The notes under the pieces: generated by a model | What the model was told of the DNA's origin: nothing | The model's database searches: none | The model's input: only the letters and a program-made list of their open reading frames with translations | Shown here: positions 25,566-34,616 of the stretch, in pieces | Layout of the letters: each line of letters begins with the position of its first letter | How positions within the stretch are numbered: the stretch's first letter is position 1 | Translations under genes and position numbers: made by a program | Assembly: GCF_000316645.1 (NCBI RefSeq) | Contig: NC_019684.1 | Location: 3,749,501 to 3,813,500, forward strand | Origin: Nostoc sp. PCC 7524 | Lineage (GTDB): Bacteria > Cyanobacteriota > Cyanobacteriia > Cyanobacteriales > Nostocaceae | DNA: 64,000 nucleotides | Reading direction: 5' to 3'

Positions 25566-28118
25566 TTACTGATTAGCCGTTAGAGAATCAGAAATATTAG
25601 CAATTTCTGTGAGATTCTGTAGCCAAGTGGGAACGGCTACACCCGATTGGGAGTCACCAGCCGCAATAAATCTCAGCAAGCTATCTTTTTTCGAGAGGTT
25701 TTGTAAAGTGGGAATAATTTGATCCAAAATACCCTCTAATTCTGAATTGACTTGTTGATTAACTTCGCTGACATACTGTACCAGATGTAAGCTAGCACTG
25801 GCAGTAATTTCATCACGTAATCGTAATACAAATAACTGGTGATTAGCTGCCCTTGGTAGACCTTGATTTTTTTCTGGCGACCAATCAAAGATTTGACCAA
25901 TATTGTGTTTTTCATCCTGACGCGCCAGAGGAAAGATAACTTCCGGGAGAAGAGATTTATCTTGTTGATTTATCTCCTCTAAAATTACGTCTTGCCATTT
26001 ATTGGGGTCGCATCCTAACAGCAATTGATAAAATAAATCGGCTTCTTCCGGGCCAAATTTTGCCTCAATCTCTTGTTCCATTTCTGGTGTCAAAATTGTC
26101 AAGAGTTGATCGCGCTCTGGGGCAATGTAGTGAGATAATTGACTGAGTAAGTCTACTACAGCCTGACGGATGCGATCGCGAGCAAATTCTTCTAATTCTT
26201 TGACTGTCTTGGCAAAGGCTGGATAAAAATCATCGCTTTTGGTCGGGATGCTGTTATTAGTCCTATTACCCCGGTCAAATAACTTACCTGCTGCACCTTT
26301 TGATTCTGCTAATGTAATTGTGCCATTGTTGACTTTGTTAAATAATAAAGTCCACTGACTCCAATTAATCACGCTAAAAGTCAATTCGTCTTTGACAACA
26401 TCACTAACCACCGTTCCGCGACGGTCTTTAAGTGGTTGTGTCCCTAAATCTTTTTGAAAATTACGGTAGATTTTATCTAAACTTTCAATGGCATTTCGCA
26501 AGTCAATTAAAGCCTGACTGTCGCCGGTGGGAATCCCTTGGGCATGAATTTCAGCAATAATGCTTTTGAGGTTTTCTTGTTGTAGTTGTAAATTCTCAGC
26601 TGCACGACGGGTATCTTCATACAGTTGCTTCAATCCATGAGTGGCGACGTGATTTTGAATCAATTCCCGCAGTTTGGCAATGCCCCCATCTTGAGCGAAG
26701 TAACCCAACTTCCGCCCTAAATGGTGACGTGCATCTGATTCTAACAGGCGATCGCTCAACCTGCGCCATTTTTGTTGTAGTCGCTTTGACCTTTCTAGAT
26801 ACTCAGGATAATCCAAGTTCGCTAAAAACTCCGGTGAACCAGCTTTCACACTACTTGAACGTTTGGCTAATTCCGCTAACCCCAACAAAGGAGATAGTAA
26901 AACGATGCGGTCTTGATTAATCGTAAATGCACTTGCACCGTCGATGGTGGTTTGTAAAACCTTGAGCTTTCGCAACACCATCTCAGCTGTGAGGTGGGGA
27001 GTGTGAGTGTCATCGATGAGTAAATCTAATTCCCGTTCACCACCTTCACTTTCTAAAGGTAACTGGTCAAACCGTCCCACACCCACGAGAATTAAATCCT
27101 TGAGTTCTTGTCCCGGACGCTGTTGCTGCATCATCGTGAAAATTTTGTTGGCGCGATCGCTCCCCGGTGATTTACCATTCAGAAGAACCAAAATTGTCTG
27201 GACTTCCGCCAATTCCCGTAGCGATAAAAATGTATCCCTCGCGCCAGAGTTCGCTGCCCCCAAACCCGGAAAATCTAGCAGAATAAATTTATTAGCACCT
27301 GTAACATCCCAAATTTCTTGAGAGATTTTAACTTCAATATCAATACGCCGAATTAAGGGAAAACTATTTTGTAATAACTTGGTGAGTAGCTTTTGGGGTG
27401 GACTTGGTAGACGAATATGTGCGGACGGTAAATCTTCAAAGCGCAGGGTTTGGATAGCCATTGGCTGTTCTGCTAACTGTAACCCATCACGCGCCGTTGC
27501 GGCATCAATTTCGTAGCGTTTACCACACAAAGCTTCGCCATAGGAACTGTAGGCGCGGACAAACAACACCAACTCTCGCAGCAGATAACGCAATTCTAAG
27601 TTATTGCTGCTCTTCCAAGTTTCTTCACACCAGCTAAGAATCTCTTTCCCAGAATTGAGTTTAGCGACTGGGATGGGGGGAAGTCCGGCTGCTATGGTAC
27701 ACTGGTTAGCTTCCCCCAACATGAAGCGCAAGCACTCATTCACCCCTTCCCGACTCAAATAGTCCACAGTAAAGTTGCCTACCTGTGTTGTTGAGTAACC
27801 CTCTTGGGGGATGATATGAATAGCGGTGACGTTCCCCGTTGTAGGATTTTCACTAATGGGTAAAGCATCGCCATAACCAATTAAGCTGCCTAAAAGTAAA
27901 GTTTTGCCACTACTAAACTCTCCCATTACCCCAATTTTTACAGGTGAAGTAGCAAGACCTACAGTTTTCTCAGCAGCTTCTCGGAGACGCAAAATACATT
28001 CATCTAAGCTAGTAGGAACCCAATCTTCTTGTTTAGAAGGATTTTGAGGTACTGAATCAATTTTTTGCAGAATTAGTTCACCGTATTCTTTAAAACGTCG
28101 CAGTTTTTCTGGCTCCAT
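25566..28118 (-). CDS. dynamin-like large GTPase, SrfC-like
   Basis: 850 residues. GTPase motifs are spread as in bacterial dynamins: P-loop GEFSSGKT (66-73), switch-I TTGNVTAI (93-100), G3 LLDFPGLGA (280-288) and a degenerate G4 GRFD (348-351) instead of NKxD. Unusually, about 185 residues separate G2 from G3, with a helical insertion. The rest is long alpha helix (about 430-850) that could form stalk or membrane-tip regions; no clear transmembrane helix is seen. It is the first gene of the leftward cluster and is followed 58 bp later by the actin-fold ATPase. This pairing resembles SrfC plus SrfB. Function unknown; membrane remodelling or defence are possibilities only. Confidence 0.8.
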   Translation of the reverse strand: MEPEKLRRFKEYGELILQKIDSVPQNPSKQEDWVPTSLDECILRLREAAEKTVGLATSPVKIGVMGEFSSGKTLLLGSLIGYGDALPISENPTTGNVTAIHIIPQEGYSTTQVGNFTVDYLSREGVNECLRFMLGEANQCTIAAGLPPIPVAKLNSGKEILSWCEETWKSSNNLELRYLLRELVLFVRAYSSYGEALCGKRYEIDAATARDGLQLAEQPMAIQTLRFEDLPSAHIRLPSPPQKLLTKLLQNSFPLIRRIDIEVKISQEIWDVTGANKFILLDFPGLGAANSGARDTFLSLRELAEVQTILVLLNGKSPGSDRANKIFTMMQQQRPGQELKDLILVGVGRFDQLPLESEGGERELDLLIDDTHTPHLTAEMVLRKLKVLQTTIDGASAFTINQDRIVLLSPLLGLAELAKRSSSVKAGSPEFLANLDYPEYLERSKRLQQKWRRLSDRLLESDARHHLGRKLGYFAQDGGIAKLRELIQNHVATHGLKQLYEDTRRAAENLQLQQENLKSIIAEIHAQGIPTGDSQALIDLRNAIESLDKIYRNFQKDLGTQPLKDRRGTVVSDVVKDELTFSVINWSQWTLLFNKVNNGTITLAESKGAAGKLFDRGNRTNNSIPTKSDDFYPAFAKTVKELEEFARDRIRQAVVDLLSQLSHYIAPERDQLLTILTPEMEQEIEAKFGPEEADLFYQLLLGCDPNKWQDVILEEINQQDKSLLPEVIFPLARQDEKHNIGQIFDWSPEKNQGLPRAANHQLFVLRLRDEITASASLHLVQYVSEVNQQVNSELEGILDQIIPTLQNLSKKDSLLRFIAAGDSQSGVAVPTWLQNLTEIANISDSLTANQ

Positions 28119-28918
28119 AGCGTAGCCTTCCGCTAAGATAATTTTCTGTGAGTTTTATAACACAAAAAAACGTCGGCAAGTGCCTATTTTGCCAGTTGTA
28201 TAGTAGTCTACTTTAATTTTCAACCTTAAAGGGTGTTTGAAAAGTGTTCGGCTGTGACTTTAAGTACATTCAGATCCCCCCTACCTTAAAAAGGGGGGAA
28301 TAAGAATCAAAGTCCCTCTTTTTAAGGGGAGCCACTGCGTTGGGCGGGTTCCCCAACTTATAGCAAGTGGCGTGGATTTAGGGGTATCTAAAAATATTTG
28401 CTACATCATTAGAGACTTTTCAAACATCCTCTTAATTGTGTAGTCAGGTAATAGGTAATAGGCACTCTTGTAATCAGAAATAATCCTGTTTGATTTGTGT
28501 CTAGTTTTGCAAAAATTAACTCTGAGAAATAACTTTTTTGCATATTTTAGATAATTATTAGTTGATTCATCACTCATTACTCGCTACTCATTACTCATAA
28601 CTCATTATTCACTACCCATTTAATATCTGACTGACGCACCCTACTAACTAATTTACGTATTTTCACTAATACTTTATTAATTAGCATGAATTAATATAAT
28701 GTAAAATCTTCAGATTAGTACATTTAATAATATAATATAGCGATCCGATTTTATTCCTGAGATTATTTGCTTAGGCAGGCAATAGGCACTCTGACAATTA
28801 AATAAAATTCCCGGATTAAATCAAGATTTATATATTTTCTGAAGGATGTTGAATTATTTGAAAAAAGCCTTGCTTCAGATGTTATTAAAAATCATTAATG
28901 AATTAGGTTTTAAATTAA
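28119..28918. other. 800-bp divergent intergenic region
   Basis: Holds the promoters of the GTPase cluster (left) and of the PAS/GAF kinase (right), a complete MITE-like element (28226-28434), a half copy of the palindromic repeat (ACTGACGCACCC, 28630-28641), and AATAGGC and CATTACT-type heptamers. No ORF or RNA gene was recognised. Confidence 0.55.
28226..28434. mobile_element. MITE-like element, complete copy
   Basis: Terminal inverted repeats of about 20 bp: AAAGGGTGTTTGAAAAGT at 28228-28245 and ACTTTTCAAACATCCTCTTA at 28415-28434. The interior carries two opposed CCCCTTTTTAA/TTAAAAAGGGG blocks and no ORF. The left end recurs at 41067 and 47649, showing a mobile family. The transposase source is not in the window. 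Confidence 0.7.
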
Positions 28919-31717
28919 GTGATAAAATCAAACTCCGAAGTTACTAAATTAACCAATGCCCTGGCAAAATTGCAAGTTGAAATCTTAGAACATGAGCAAA
29001 CTAAACAACAGCTAGTCCAAAAAACATCAGAATTATCAGCTATCTTACAATTAATACCAGACGCATACTTGCTGCTAGATGCCAATGGCACTGTTTTAAA
29101 ATATCAGCCTGGAAAGACGCAAAATCCCTCCAGTCTGCCAGAAATGATTCCTGGTAGGCAAATCCTGGAATACCTGCCAGAACAGGCCAGAGATGAATTT
29201 CAGCAAGCGATCGCTCAAGCCTTGCAGACACAATCTCCAATCAGTTTTACTTATACTGCAACTAGCACATTTGTAGTCAGATTATTATCCTTGTCTCCAC
29301 AGCAAGTTATAGTTTTAATTCGTGAAAGTTATCAACCTCTAGAAACAGAATTTAGTCATAGTCATATTAAGTTTCAAGACATTGTAGAAAATGCCAAAAA
29401 CATTATTTTTACATTAACAACTGAAGGTATACTATCTTATGTCTCTCCCAATTGGAAGGATATATTAGGACATGAATTAGCGGACGTTATCGGTCAATCT
29501 TTTGTCCCCTTTGTCCATCCTGATGATGTACCACTTTGCTTAGATTATTTATCAAAAATTATCCACACTGGCCAAAACCAAGAAGCTATAGAATATCGTG
29601 TAAAGCATAAAAATGGCAGTTGGCGATGGCATACAAGTAATGCCTCAACCATTAAAGATGCTAATGACAATATTTTGTACTGTCTGGGTATTTCTCATGA
29701 TATTACTGCCCGTAAACTTGCAGAAAAGGCACTAGCAGAGAAAGTCAAGTTAGCTAATTTTCGGGCTGAAGTTGATGCTTTGCTCGCGCATAGTTCCAGC
29801 TTACAAGAGATTATGCACGGTTGCACCGAGGCTATAGTTAAACATCTAGAAGCTGCCTTTGCCCGCATCTGGATACTGAACAAACAAGAAAACATTCTAG
29901 AATTACAAGTCAGTTCGGGAATGTATACCCATGTTGACGGCCCCCATAGACGTGTACCAGTTGGTCAATTTAAAATTGGTTTAATCGCCGAAGAAGGTAA
30001 ACCCCATTTAACAAACTCGGTACAAACAGATCCGCGTGTAGGTAACAAAGAATGGGCTAAAAATGAGGGTATGGTGGCTTTTGCTGGCTATCCCTTAATT
30101 ATAGACGGGGAAACACTAGGGGTAATAGCGATGTTTTCTCGTCACATACTTAGCGAATCTACCTTTGAAGCGTTAAGAATTACTGCCCATGAAATTGCTA
30201 TTGGGATTAAGCGCAAACAAACTGAAGCAGCATTGAGAGAATCCGAGGCTAAATTTCGAGAAATTGCTCAAAAAGAAGCTTTACTTAACCGTCTTGCCAG
30301 TCAGATTCACGCTTCTTTGGAACTCAATGCCATTGTAGAAACCGCAGTCAAAGAAATATGCCAGTTGTTGCAAATTGATCGTTGTGCTTTCTGGTGGTAC
30401 AGACAAAATATCGATGTACCTTATTGGGAAATTGTGTATGAGGTACAAACTTGTCCTGACAAATGTTTGTTGCCCACTCAAATTAATGATGTGGAAGCTA
30501 AACTCATAGCCGCAAACACTTTAAATAAACAGATGATCCGCATCAATAACCTAGAAACAGTGACAGATGCGACTGCCCAGAAGTTTTTGCGTGATTTTGG
30601 CCTTACCGCCTTTATGTCTTTGCCTGTACACACCCAATCCGGTGAGATTGGTGCTTTTAGTTGTGGTTCTTGTAGTGGTTTTCGACTTTGGTTAGATAAT
30701 GAAGTAGAACTACTACAAGCCGTTACTAATCAACTTGCGATCGCAATCGACCAAGCTAAACTTTACAGCCAAAGTCGCATCGCTGCCCAGGCTGCCGAAG
30801 AAAAAGCCCAACAATTAGAAGCAGCTTTACTAGAACTACAACAAGCCCAAGTGCAATTAATTCACTCAGAAAAAATGTCCAGTTTGGGACAATTGGTAGC
30901 AGGTATTGCCCACGAAATCAATAACCCTGTAAATTTTATTTACGGTAATATCAACCATGCCCGTGAATATGTCAGAGACTTACTGCACTTGGTAGAACTT
31001 TATCAACAGCACTACTGCCCACCATTACCAGAAATTCATGAGCAAATCTACGCGATGGATTTAGATTTTCTCAGTCAAGATTTGCTCAAAGTTTTAGATT
31101 CTATGAATGTAGGCGCTGAACGCATCCGCCAGATAGTTCTCTCATTACGCAATTTCTCCCGCTTAGACGAAGATGGCATGAAGCCAGTAGATATCCATGA
31201 GGGTATCGATAGCACTTTGCTGTTGTTACAAAACCGCCTAAAAGCTAAAGCAGAATATAGCGAAATTCACATTATTAAAGAATACGGCAATTTACCAAAG
31301 GTTTTCTGTCACGGTGGACAGATGAATCAGGTATTTATGAATTTGTTGACTAATGCGATTGATGCGTTAGAAGCGGGAATAGGGAATGGTGAGTGGGGAG
31401 TAGGGGAAAAATCACATCCTATTCCCCATATTCTACCCCCTACTCCCCAAATTCTGATTCGGACTGAACTCACTGCTGATCAGCAAGTCCTGATTCGCAT
31501 TGCAGATAATGGCCCAGGCATGACTGAAGAAGTACGCGATCGCTTATTTGATCCCTTCTTCACCACAAAACCAGTAGGTAAAGGTACTGGCATGGGCTTA
31601 TCAATTAGCTACCAAATTATTGTTAACAAACACCAAGGGAAACTACAGTGTATCTCTGCCCCAGGGGAGGGAGCAGAGTTTATAATTACAATTCCACTAT
31701 CAGAATTAGGGAGCTAG
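28919..31717 (+). CDS. PAS-PAS-GAF-GAF sensor histidine kinase
   Basis: 932 residues, soluble. A coiled coil is followed by two PAS domains (about 35-130 and 150-270), two GAF domains (about 285-430 and 455-625), a HisKA-like region with GIAHEINNPVNFIYGNI (about 665) and an HATPase domain with NLLTNAIDAL, DNGPGM and GTGMGLSISY. The GIAHEINNP box marks the group common in filamentous cyanobacteria. GAF2 has several cysteines, but no clear bilin-binding signature. It starts with GTG at 28919. Residues of about 819-844, between the N and G1 boxes, are an in-frame heptamer insertion (GNGEWGVGEK...), and the stop TAG lies in another repeat. No response regulator is adjacent. Confidence 0.88.
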   Translation: MIKSNSEVTKLTNALAKLQVEILEHEQTKQQLVQKTSELSAILQLIPDAYLLLDANGTVLKYQPGKTQNPSSLPEMIPGRQILEYLPEQARDEFQQAIAQALQTQSPISFTYTATSTFVVRLLSLSPQQVIVLIRESYQPLETEFSHSHIKFQDIVENAKNIIFTLTTEGILSYVSPNWKDILGHELADVIGQSFVPFVHPDDVPLCLDYLSKIIHTGQNQEAIEYRVKHKNGSWRWHTSNASTIKDANDNILYCLGISHDITARKLAEKALAEKVKLANFRAEVDALLAHSSSLQEIMHGCTEAIVKHLEAAFARIWILNKQENILELQVSSGMYTHVDGPHRRVPVGQFKIGLIAEEGKPHLTNSVQTDPRVGNKEWAKNEGMVAFAGYPLIIDGETLGVIAMFSRHILSESTFEALRITAHEIAIGIKRKQTEAALRESEAKFREIAQKEALLNRLASQIHASLELNAIVETAVKEICQLLQIDRCAFWWYRQNIDVPYWEIVYEVQTCPDKCLLPTQINDVEAKLIAANTLNKQMIRINNLETVTDATAQKFLRDFGLTAFMSLPVHTQSGEIGAFSCGSCSGFRLWLDNEVELLQAVTNQLAIAIDQAKLYSQSRIAAQAAEEKAQQLEAALLELQQAQVQLIHSEKMSSLGQLVAGIAHEINNPVNFIYGNINHAREYVRDLLHLVELYQQHYCPPLPEIHEQIYAMDLDFLSQDLLKVLDSMNVGAERIRQIVLSLRNFSRLDEDGMKPVDIHEGIDSTLLLLQNRLKAKAEYSEIHIIKEYGNLPKVFCHGGQMNQVFMNLLTNAIDALEAGIGNGEWGVGEKSHPIPHILPPTPQILIRTELTADQQVLIRIADNGPGMTEEVRDRLFDPFFTTKPVGKGTGMGLSISYQIIVNKHQGKLQCISAPGEGAEFIITIPLSELGS
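31375..31450. repeat. in-frame heptamer insertion within the kinase ATPase domain
   Basis: GGGAATA, GGGAATG, GTGAGTGGGGAGTAGGGG and the inverted CCCCCTACTCCCC form an imperfect hairpin within the reading frame, encoding about 25 extra residues in a loop of the HATPase domain. Confidence 0.75.
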
Positions 31718-31764
31718 GGGATTGGGGAGATGCCCAATACTCAATACCCAATACCCATTGACTA

Positions 31765-32142
31765 ATGACTATTCAATATACCGATGCAATTGTGACAATA
31801 GCAACGCTAAATCTAGATCAATTAGCGAATTTCTACACTAATTTTTTGGGAGAAAACCCAATAAAATTTATACCGAACGTATATGCTGAGTTCCAATTTA
31901 CTGGGTTGAGATTGGGGATTTTTCAACCCAAAAATACACATAATTCAGAATTTCAAGACTCAGCTAAAAGTAAGATGAGTCTGTGTTTAGAGGTGAGTAA
32001 CTTAGAAGATGCGATCGCCCACCTGACAGATTTAGGTTATCCCCCACCAGGAGAAATTGCCGTAGCTTCCCACGGTAGAGAAATGTACGCCTATGATCCT
32101 GATGGCAATCGCCTGATTTTACATCAAAACCATAGGGGATAA
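31765..32142 (+). CDS. VOC-family (glyoxalase/bleomycin-resistance fold) protein
   Basis: 125 residues. The paired beta-alpha-beta-beta-beta pattern is visible: IVTIATLNLDQLANFYTNFL in the first half, MSLCLEVSNLEDAIAHLTDLGY in the second, and the closing YAYDPDGNRLILHQ that is highly typical of VOC proteins. The metal site of true glyoxalases is not fully identifiable, so the substrate is unknown. It lies between the kinase and rbgA on the same strand, separated by repeats on both sides. Confidence 0.8.
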   Translation: MTIQYTDAIVTIATLNLDQLANFYTNFLGENPIKFIPNVYAEFQFTGLRLGIFQPKNTHNSEFQDSAKSKMSLCLEVSNLEDAIAHLTDLGYPPPGEIAVASHGREMYAYDPDGNRLILHQNHRG

Positions 32143-32177
32143 TAATAAGCAGAGGGGCAGAGGAGCAGAGGAGATAT

Positions 32178-32228
32178 TTTACCCCAGTCCCCAATCCCCA
32201 ATCCCCAATCCCCAATCCCCAATACCCA
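32178..32228. repeat. CCCCAAT/CCCCAGT heptamer tract
   Basis: Six tandem units CCCCAGTCCCCAAT... end five bases before the rbgA start codon region, so they lie in or near its leader. Confidence 0.8.
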
Positions 32229-32233
32229 AATCT

Positions 32234-33118
32234 ATGGGCTTAACAGATAACTATAAATTAAACCTAATCCAGTGGTATCCAGGTCATATTGCCAAGGCGG
32301 AAAAGAATCTCAAAGAACAGCTATCACGGGTAGATGTGGTATTTGAGGTAAGAGACGCGCGGATTCCTTTGGCAACACACCACCCCCAAATCGATGATTG
32401 GGTGGGAAATAAAACGCGAGTTTTAGTATTAAATCGGTTAGATATGATACCGCCCCAGGTGCGATCGCTGTGGGTGGATTACTTCCAAAATCGGGGAGAA
32501 GAACCATATTTTACCAATGCTCAACATGGTCAAGGTATTACCGCCGTTGCCAAAGCAGCGCAAGCAGCCGGGGTAGAACTGAATCAAAGAAGACGCGATC
32601 GCGGGATGTTGCCTCGTCCTGTGCGGGCTGTGGTGATTGGTTTTCCTAACGTTGGTAAATCAGCCTTAATCAACCGTTTATTAGGCAAGCGAGTTGTCGA
32701 AAGTGCCGCCCGTCCCGGTGTAACGCGTCAACTGCGCTGGGTACGCATTTCCGATCAGCTGGAATTATTGGATGCCCCTGGAGTCATCCCGGCTAAGTTG
32801 GGAAATCAAGAAGCAGCAGTGAAACTGGCAATTTGTGATGATATTGGTCAAGCCTCTTACGATAATCAGCTAGTAGCGGCGGCACTCGTAGATTTACTAA
32901 ATTCTCTCCAAGAGCAAGCAGGTGAATTACTACCAAAATCACCCTTGTATTCCCGCTACCAACTCGACCCCATACCCCATACAGGAGAAGCCTACTTACA
33001 CGCCTTAGCACAGCATCGTAATCAAGGTGATGTAGAACGAACAGCTAGGCAACTTTTAACCGATTATCGCAAAGGTTTATTAGGAACCATGCCTTTAGAA
33101 TTACCACCTTACATATAA
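32234..33118 (+). CDS. rbgA: ribosome-assembly GTPase RbgA/YlqF
   Basis: 294 residues with circularly permuted GTPase motifs: G4 NRLD (67-70) precedes G1 GFPNVGKS (136-143) and G3 DAPG (about 176). The N-terminal IQWYPGHIAKAEKNL is the diagnostic opening of YlqF/RbgA, which acts late in 50S subunit assembly. The C-terminal helical domain (about 200-294) binds RNA. Its length matches Bacillus RbgA. The leader is heptamer repeat DNA and no clear ribosome site is seen. Confidence 0.93.
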   Translation: MGLTDNYKLNLIQWYPGHIAKAEKNLKEQLSRVDVVFEVRDARIPLATHHPQIDDWVGNKTRVLVLNRLDMIPPQVRSLWVDYFQNRGEEPYFTNAQHGQGITAVAKAAQAAGVELNQRRRDRGMLPRPVRAVVIGFPNVGKSALINRLLGKRVVESAARPGVTRQLRWVRISDQLELLDAPGVIPAKLGNQEAAVKLAICDDIGQASYDNQLVAAALVDLLNSLQEQAGELLPKSPLYSRYQLDPIPHTGEAYLHALAQHRNQGDVERTARQLLTDYRKGLLGTMPLELPPYI

Positions 33119-33131
33119 ACAGCAAAACAGA

Positions 33132-34616
33132 TTAACTTCTCATTTTTAATTGAGAAGCTCTCACTTTTAACACCAGTATTGTCCCTGCGGTAAATGTTAT
33201 TCCTAATAACAAGTGTTTCAGATTGAAAGTCTTGCCGCTTTCACTCACTAAAATACCTTCTAGGATTAAAGAAGGTATCAAGATTCCACTGTAAAGAACA
33301 ACTTGAGAGAAGATTAATCTGCCTTTTGCCAATAGGCTTAATATGGCTAAACCAATTCCTAAAGGAATAAAAGTAAGTGCATAATAAAACACTCGTTGCT
33401 GTTGAGGAATTAATTCTATGAGATTAAAAGAGTAAGCATTCTGTAACTGGTCTACATACACTTGGATTGTAGCTCTAGAGTAAGTAATAACTAGATGATG
33501 TGGTTTTGTATCTAAAAATATATTAGGTATATGCAGGTTTAACTCTGTCCCATTTTCTCCCGTAATCGGTGTTCGTAAGCGAAAATCTAGGCTATTTCCC
33601 TGTTGTCCTAATGTCCAGTTACGGCGTAAAGAATTACCAGAAACAGAGAGAATCCGCGCCGGGCCATTCTGTTCTAAATTAGCAGTGGCAACGGTGGTAC
33701 TGATGGTAAATTCTGATGTTTGACTAATTCTGTTACTCAGGTAAGTCACAGGAGTTGATGTTTGTAGCCAATGTTCAGCACTTAAAAACACACCTTTGCT
33801 TTCTTGCTGATTTTTAGGGTTTCCTTTCCAGATTAATTTGGGTAGCTTTCCTGTTTGGTCTTGATAGCAGCATTTCCCAGTTAATTGGTAGTTTGCTAGT
33901 AAAGAATCACCAAATTTTTCAAAATAACCTGGCTCATCTAAAATTTTTCCTACCTCACTTATTGATATAGCCCTATCGGCAATTTGCAACTCAGATACAT
34001 ATCCTTGCCAGGGTTTATCACCCGTTCTCTCATTACCAATGATGAGGGGATAGTTAATATCCCAATTACTTAAAGTAGTAGTAGTTTGCCATAAAAATGA
34101 AATTAAAACTGCCAAAATTATGTATCCAACACAAAATCCTATTATTTTTTGAATAGATTGGCTAACTCTACTATTTTCTATTTGTTTGACTGTAGAGCTA
34201 AAGCTGGGATTATGCCAGATTTGAAAACAAATTAACCCTAAGAAGCCACCCAATGTGTTGTTTATTAAATCCGCAGGTGTCGGCATTCTTGAGGGTAAAA
34301 ATATTTGGGAAAATTCTACTGTTAATGACAAACTAAAGCTTGCTAATATGACAATTAAAATTTGCCGTATCTTTTTTATATTTAAGTTTTGCAAACCGCT
34401 AGCTAAACTAAAACCTAACGGCATAAATAACAAGATGTTATTTACTTGGTCTTGAAAAGAACTAGCATTTTTAAAACTGATGATAATTTTAGATAAGGAA
34501 AAACTATCGAAGCCTGAAAAATCAAATGGATAAAGGGTAGCTAATAAGACAGCTAAAATGCTGATAAGGCAAAGTAGCCAATTATATTTTTGTCGTAATT
34601 TATTGTTTCTAGTCAT
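33132..34616 (-). CDS. VanZ-family membrane protein with LamG-like domain
   Basis: 494 residues. An N-terminal VanZ-like domain (about 10-150) has several helices and the signatures NILLFMPLGFSLASGL, EFSQIFLPSRMPTPADLINN and GGFLG. After one helix (about 158-180), a concanavalin/LamG-like region follows (about 185-395; WQGYVSELQIADRAISISEV, PHHLVITYSRATIQVYVDQL), then three to four C-terminal helices. The central domain probably faces the periplasm and could bind a glycan. VanZ proteins confer low-level teicoplanin resistance in some hosts, but most are uncharacterised. Monocistronic, converging with rbgA 13 bp away. Confidence 0.82.
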   Translation of the reverse strand: MTRNNKLRQKYNWLLCLISILAVLLATLYPFDFSGFDSFSLSKIIISFKNASSFQDQVNNILLFMPLGFSLASGLQNLNIKKIRQILIVILASFSLSLTVEFSQIFLPSRMPTPADLINNTLGGFLGLICFQIWHNPSFSSTVKQIENSRVSQSIQKIIGFCVGYIILAVLISFLWQTTTTLSNWDINYPLIIGNERTGDKPWQGYVSELQIADRAISISEVGKILDEPGYFEKFGDSLLANYQLTGKCCYQDQTGKLPKLIWKGNPKNQQESKGVFLSAEHWLQTSTPVTYLSNRISQTSEFTISTTVATANLEQNGPARILSVSGNSLRRNWTLGQQGNSLDFRLRTPITGENGTELNLHIPNIFLDTKPHHLVITYSRATIQVYVDQLQNAYSFNLIELIPQQQRVFYYALTFIPLGIGLAILSLLAKGRLIFSQVVLYSGILIPSLILEGILVSESGKTFNLKHLLLGITFTAGTILVLKVRASQLKMRS

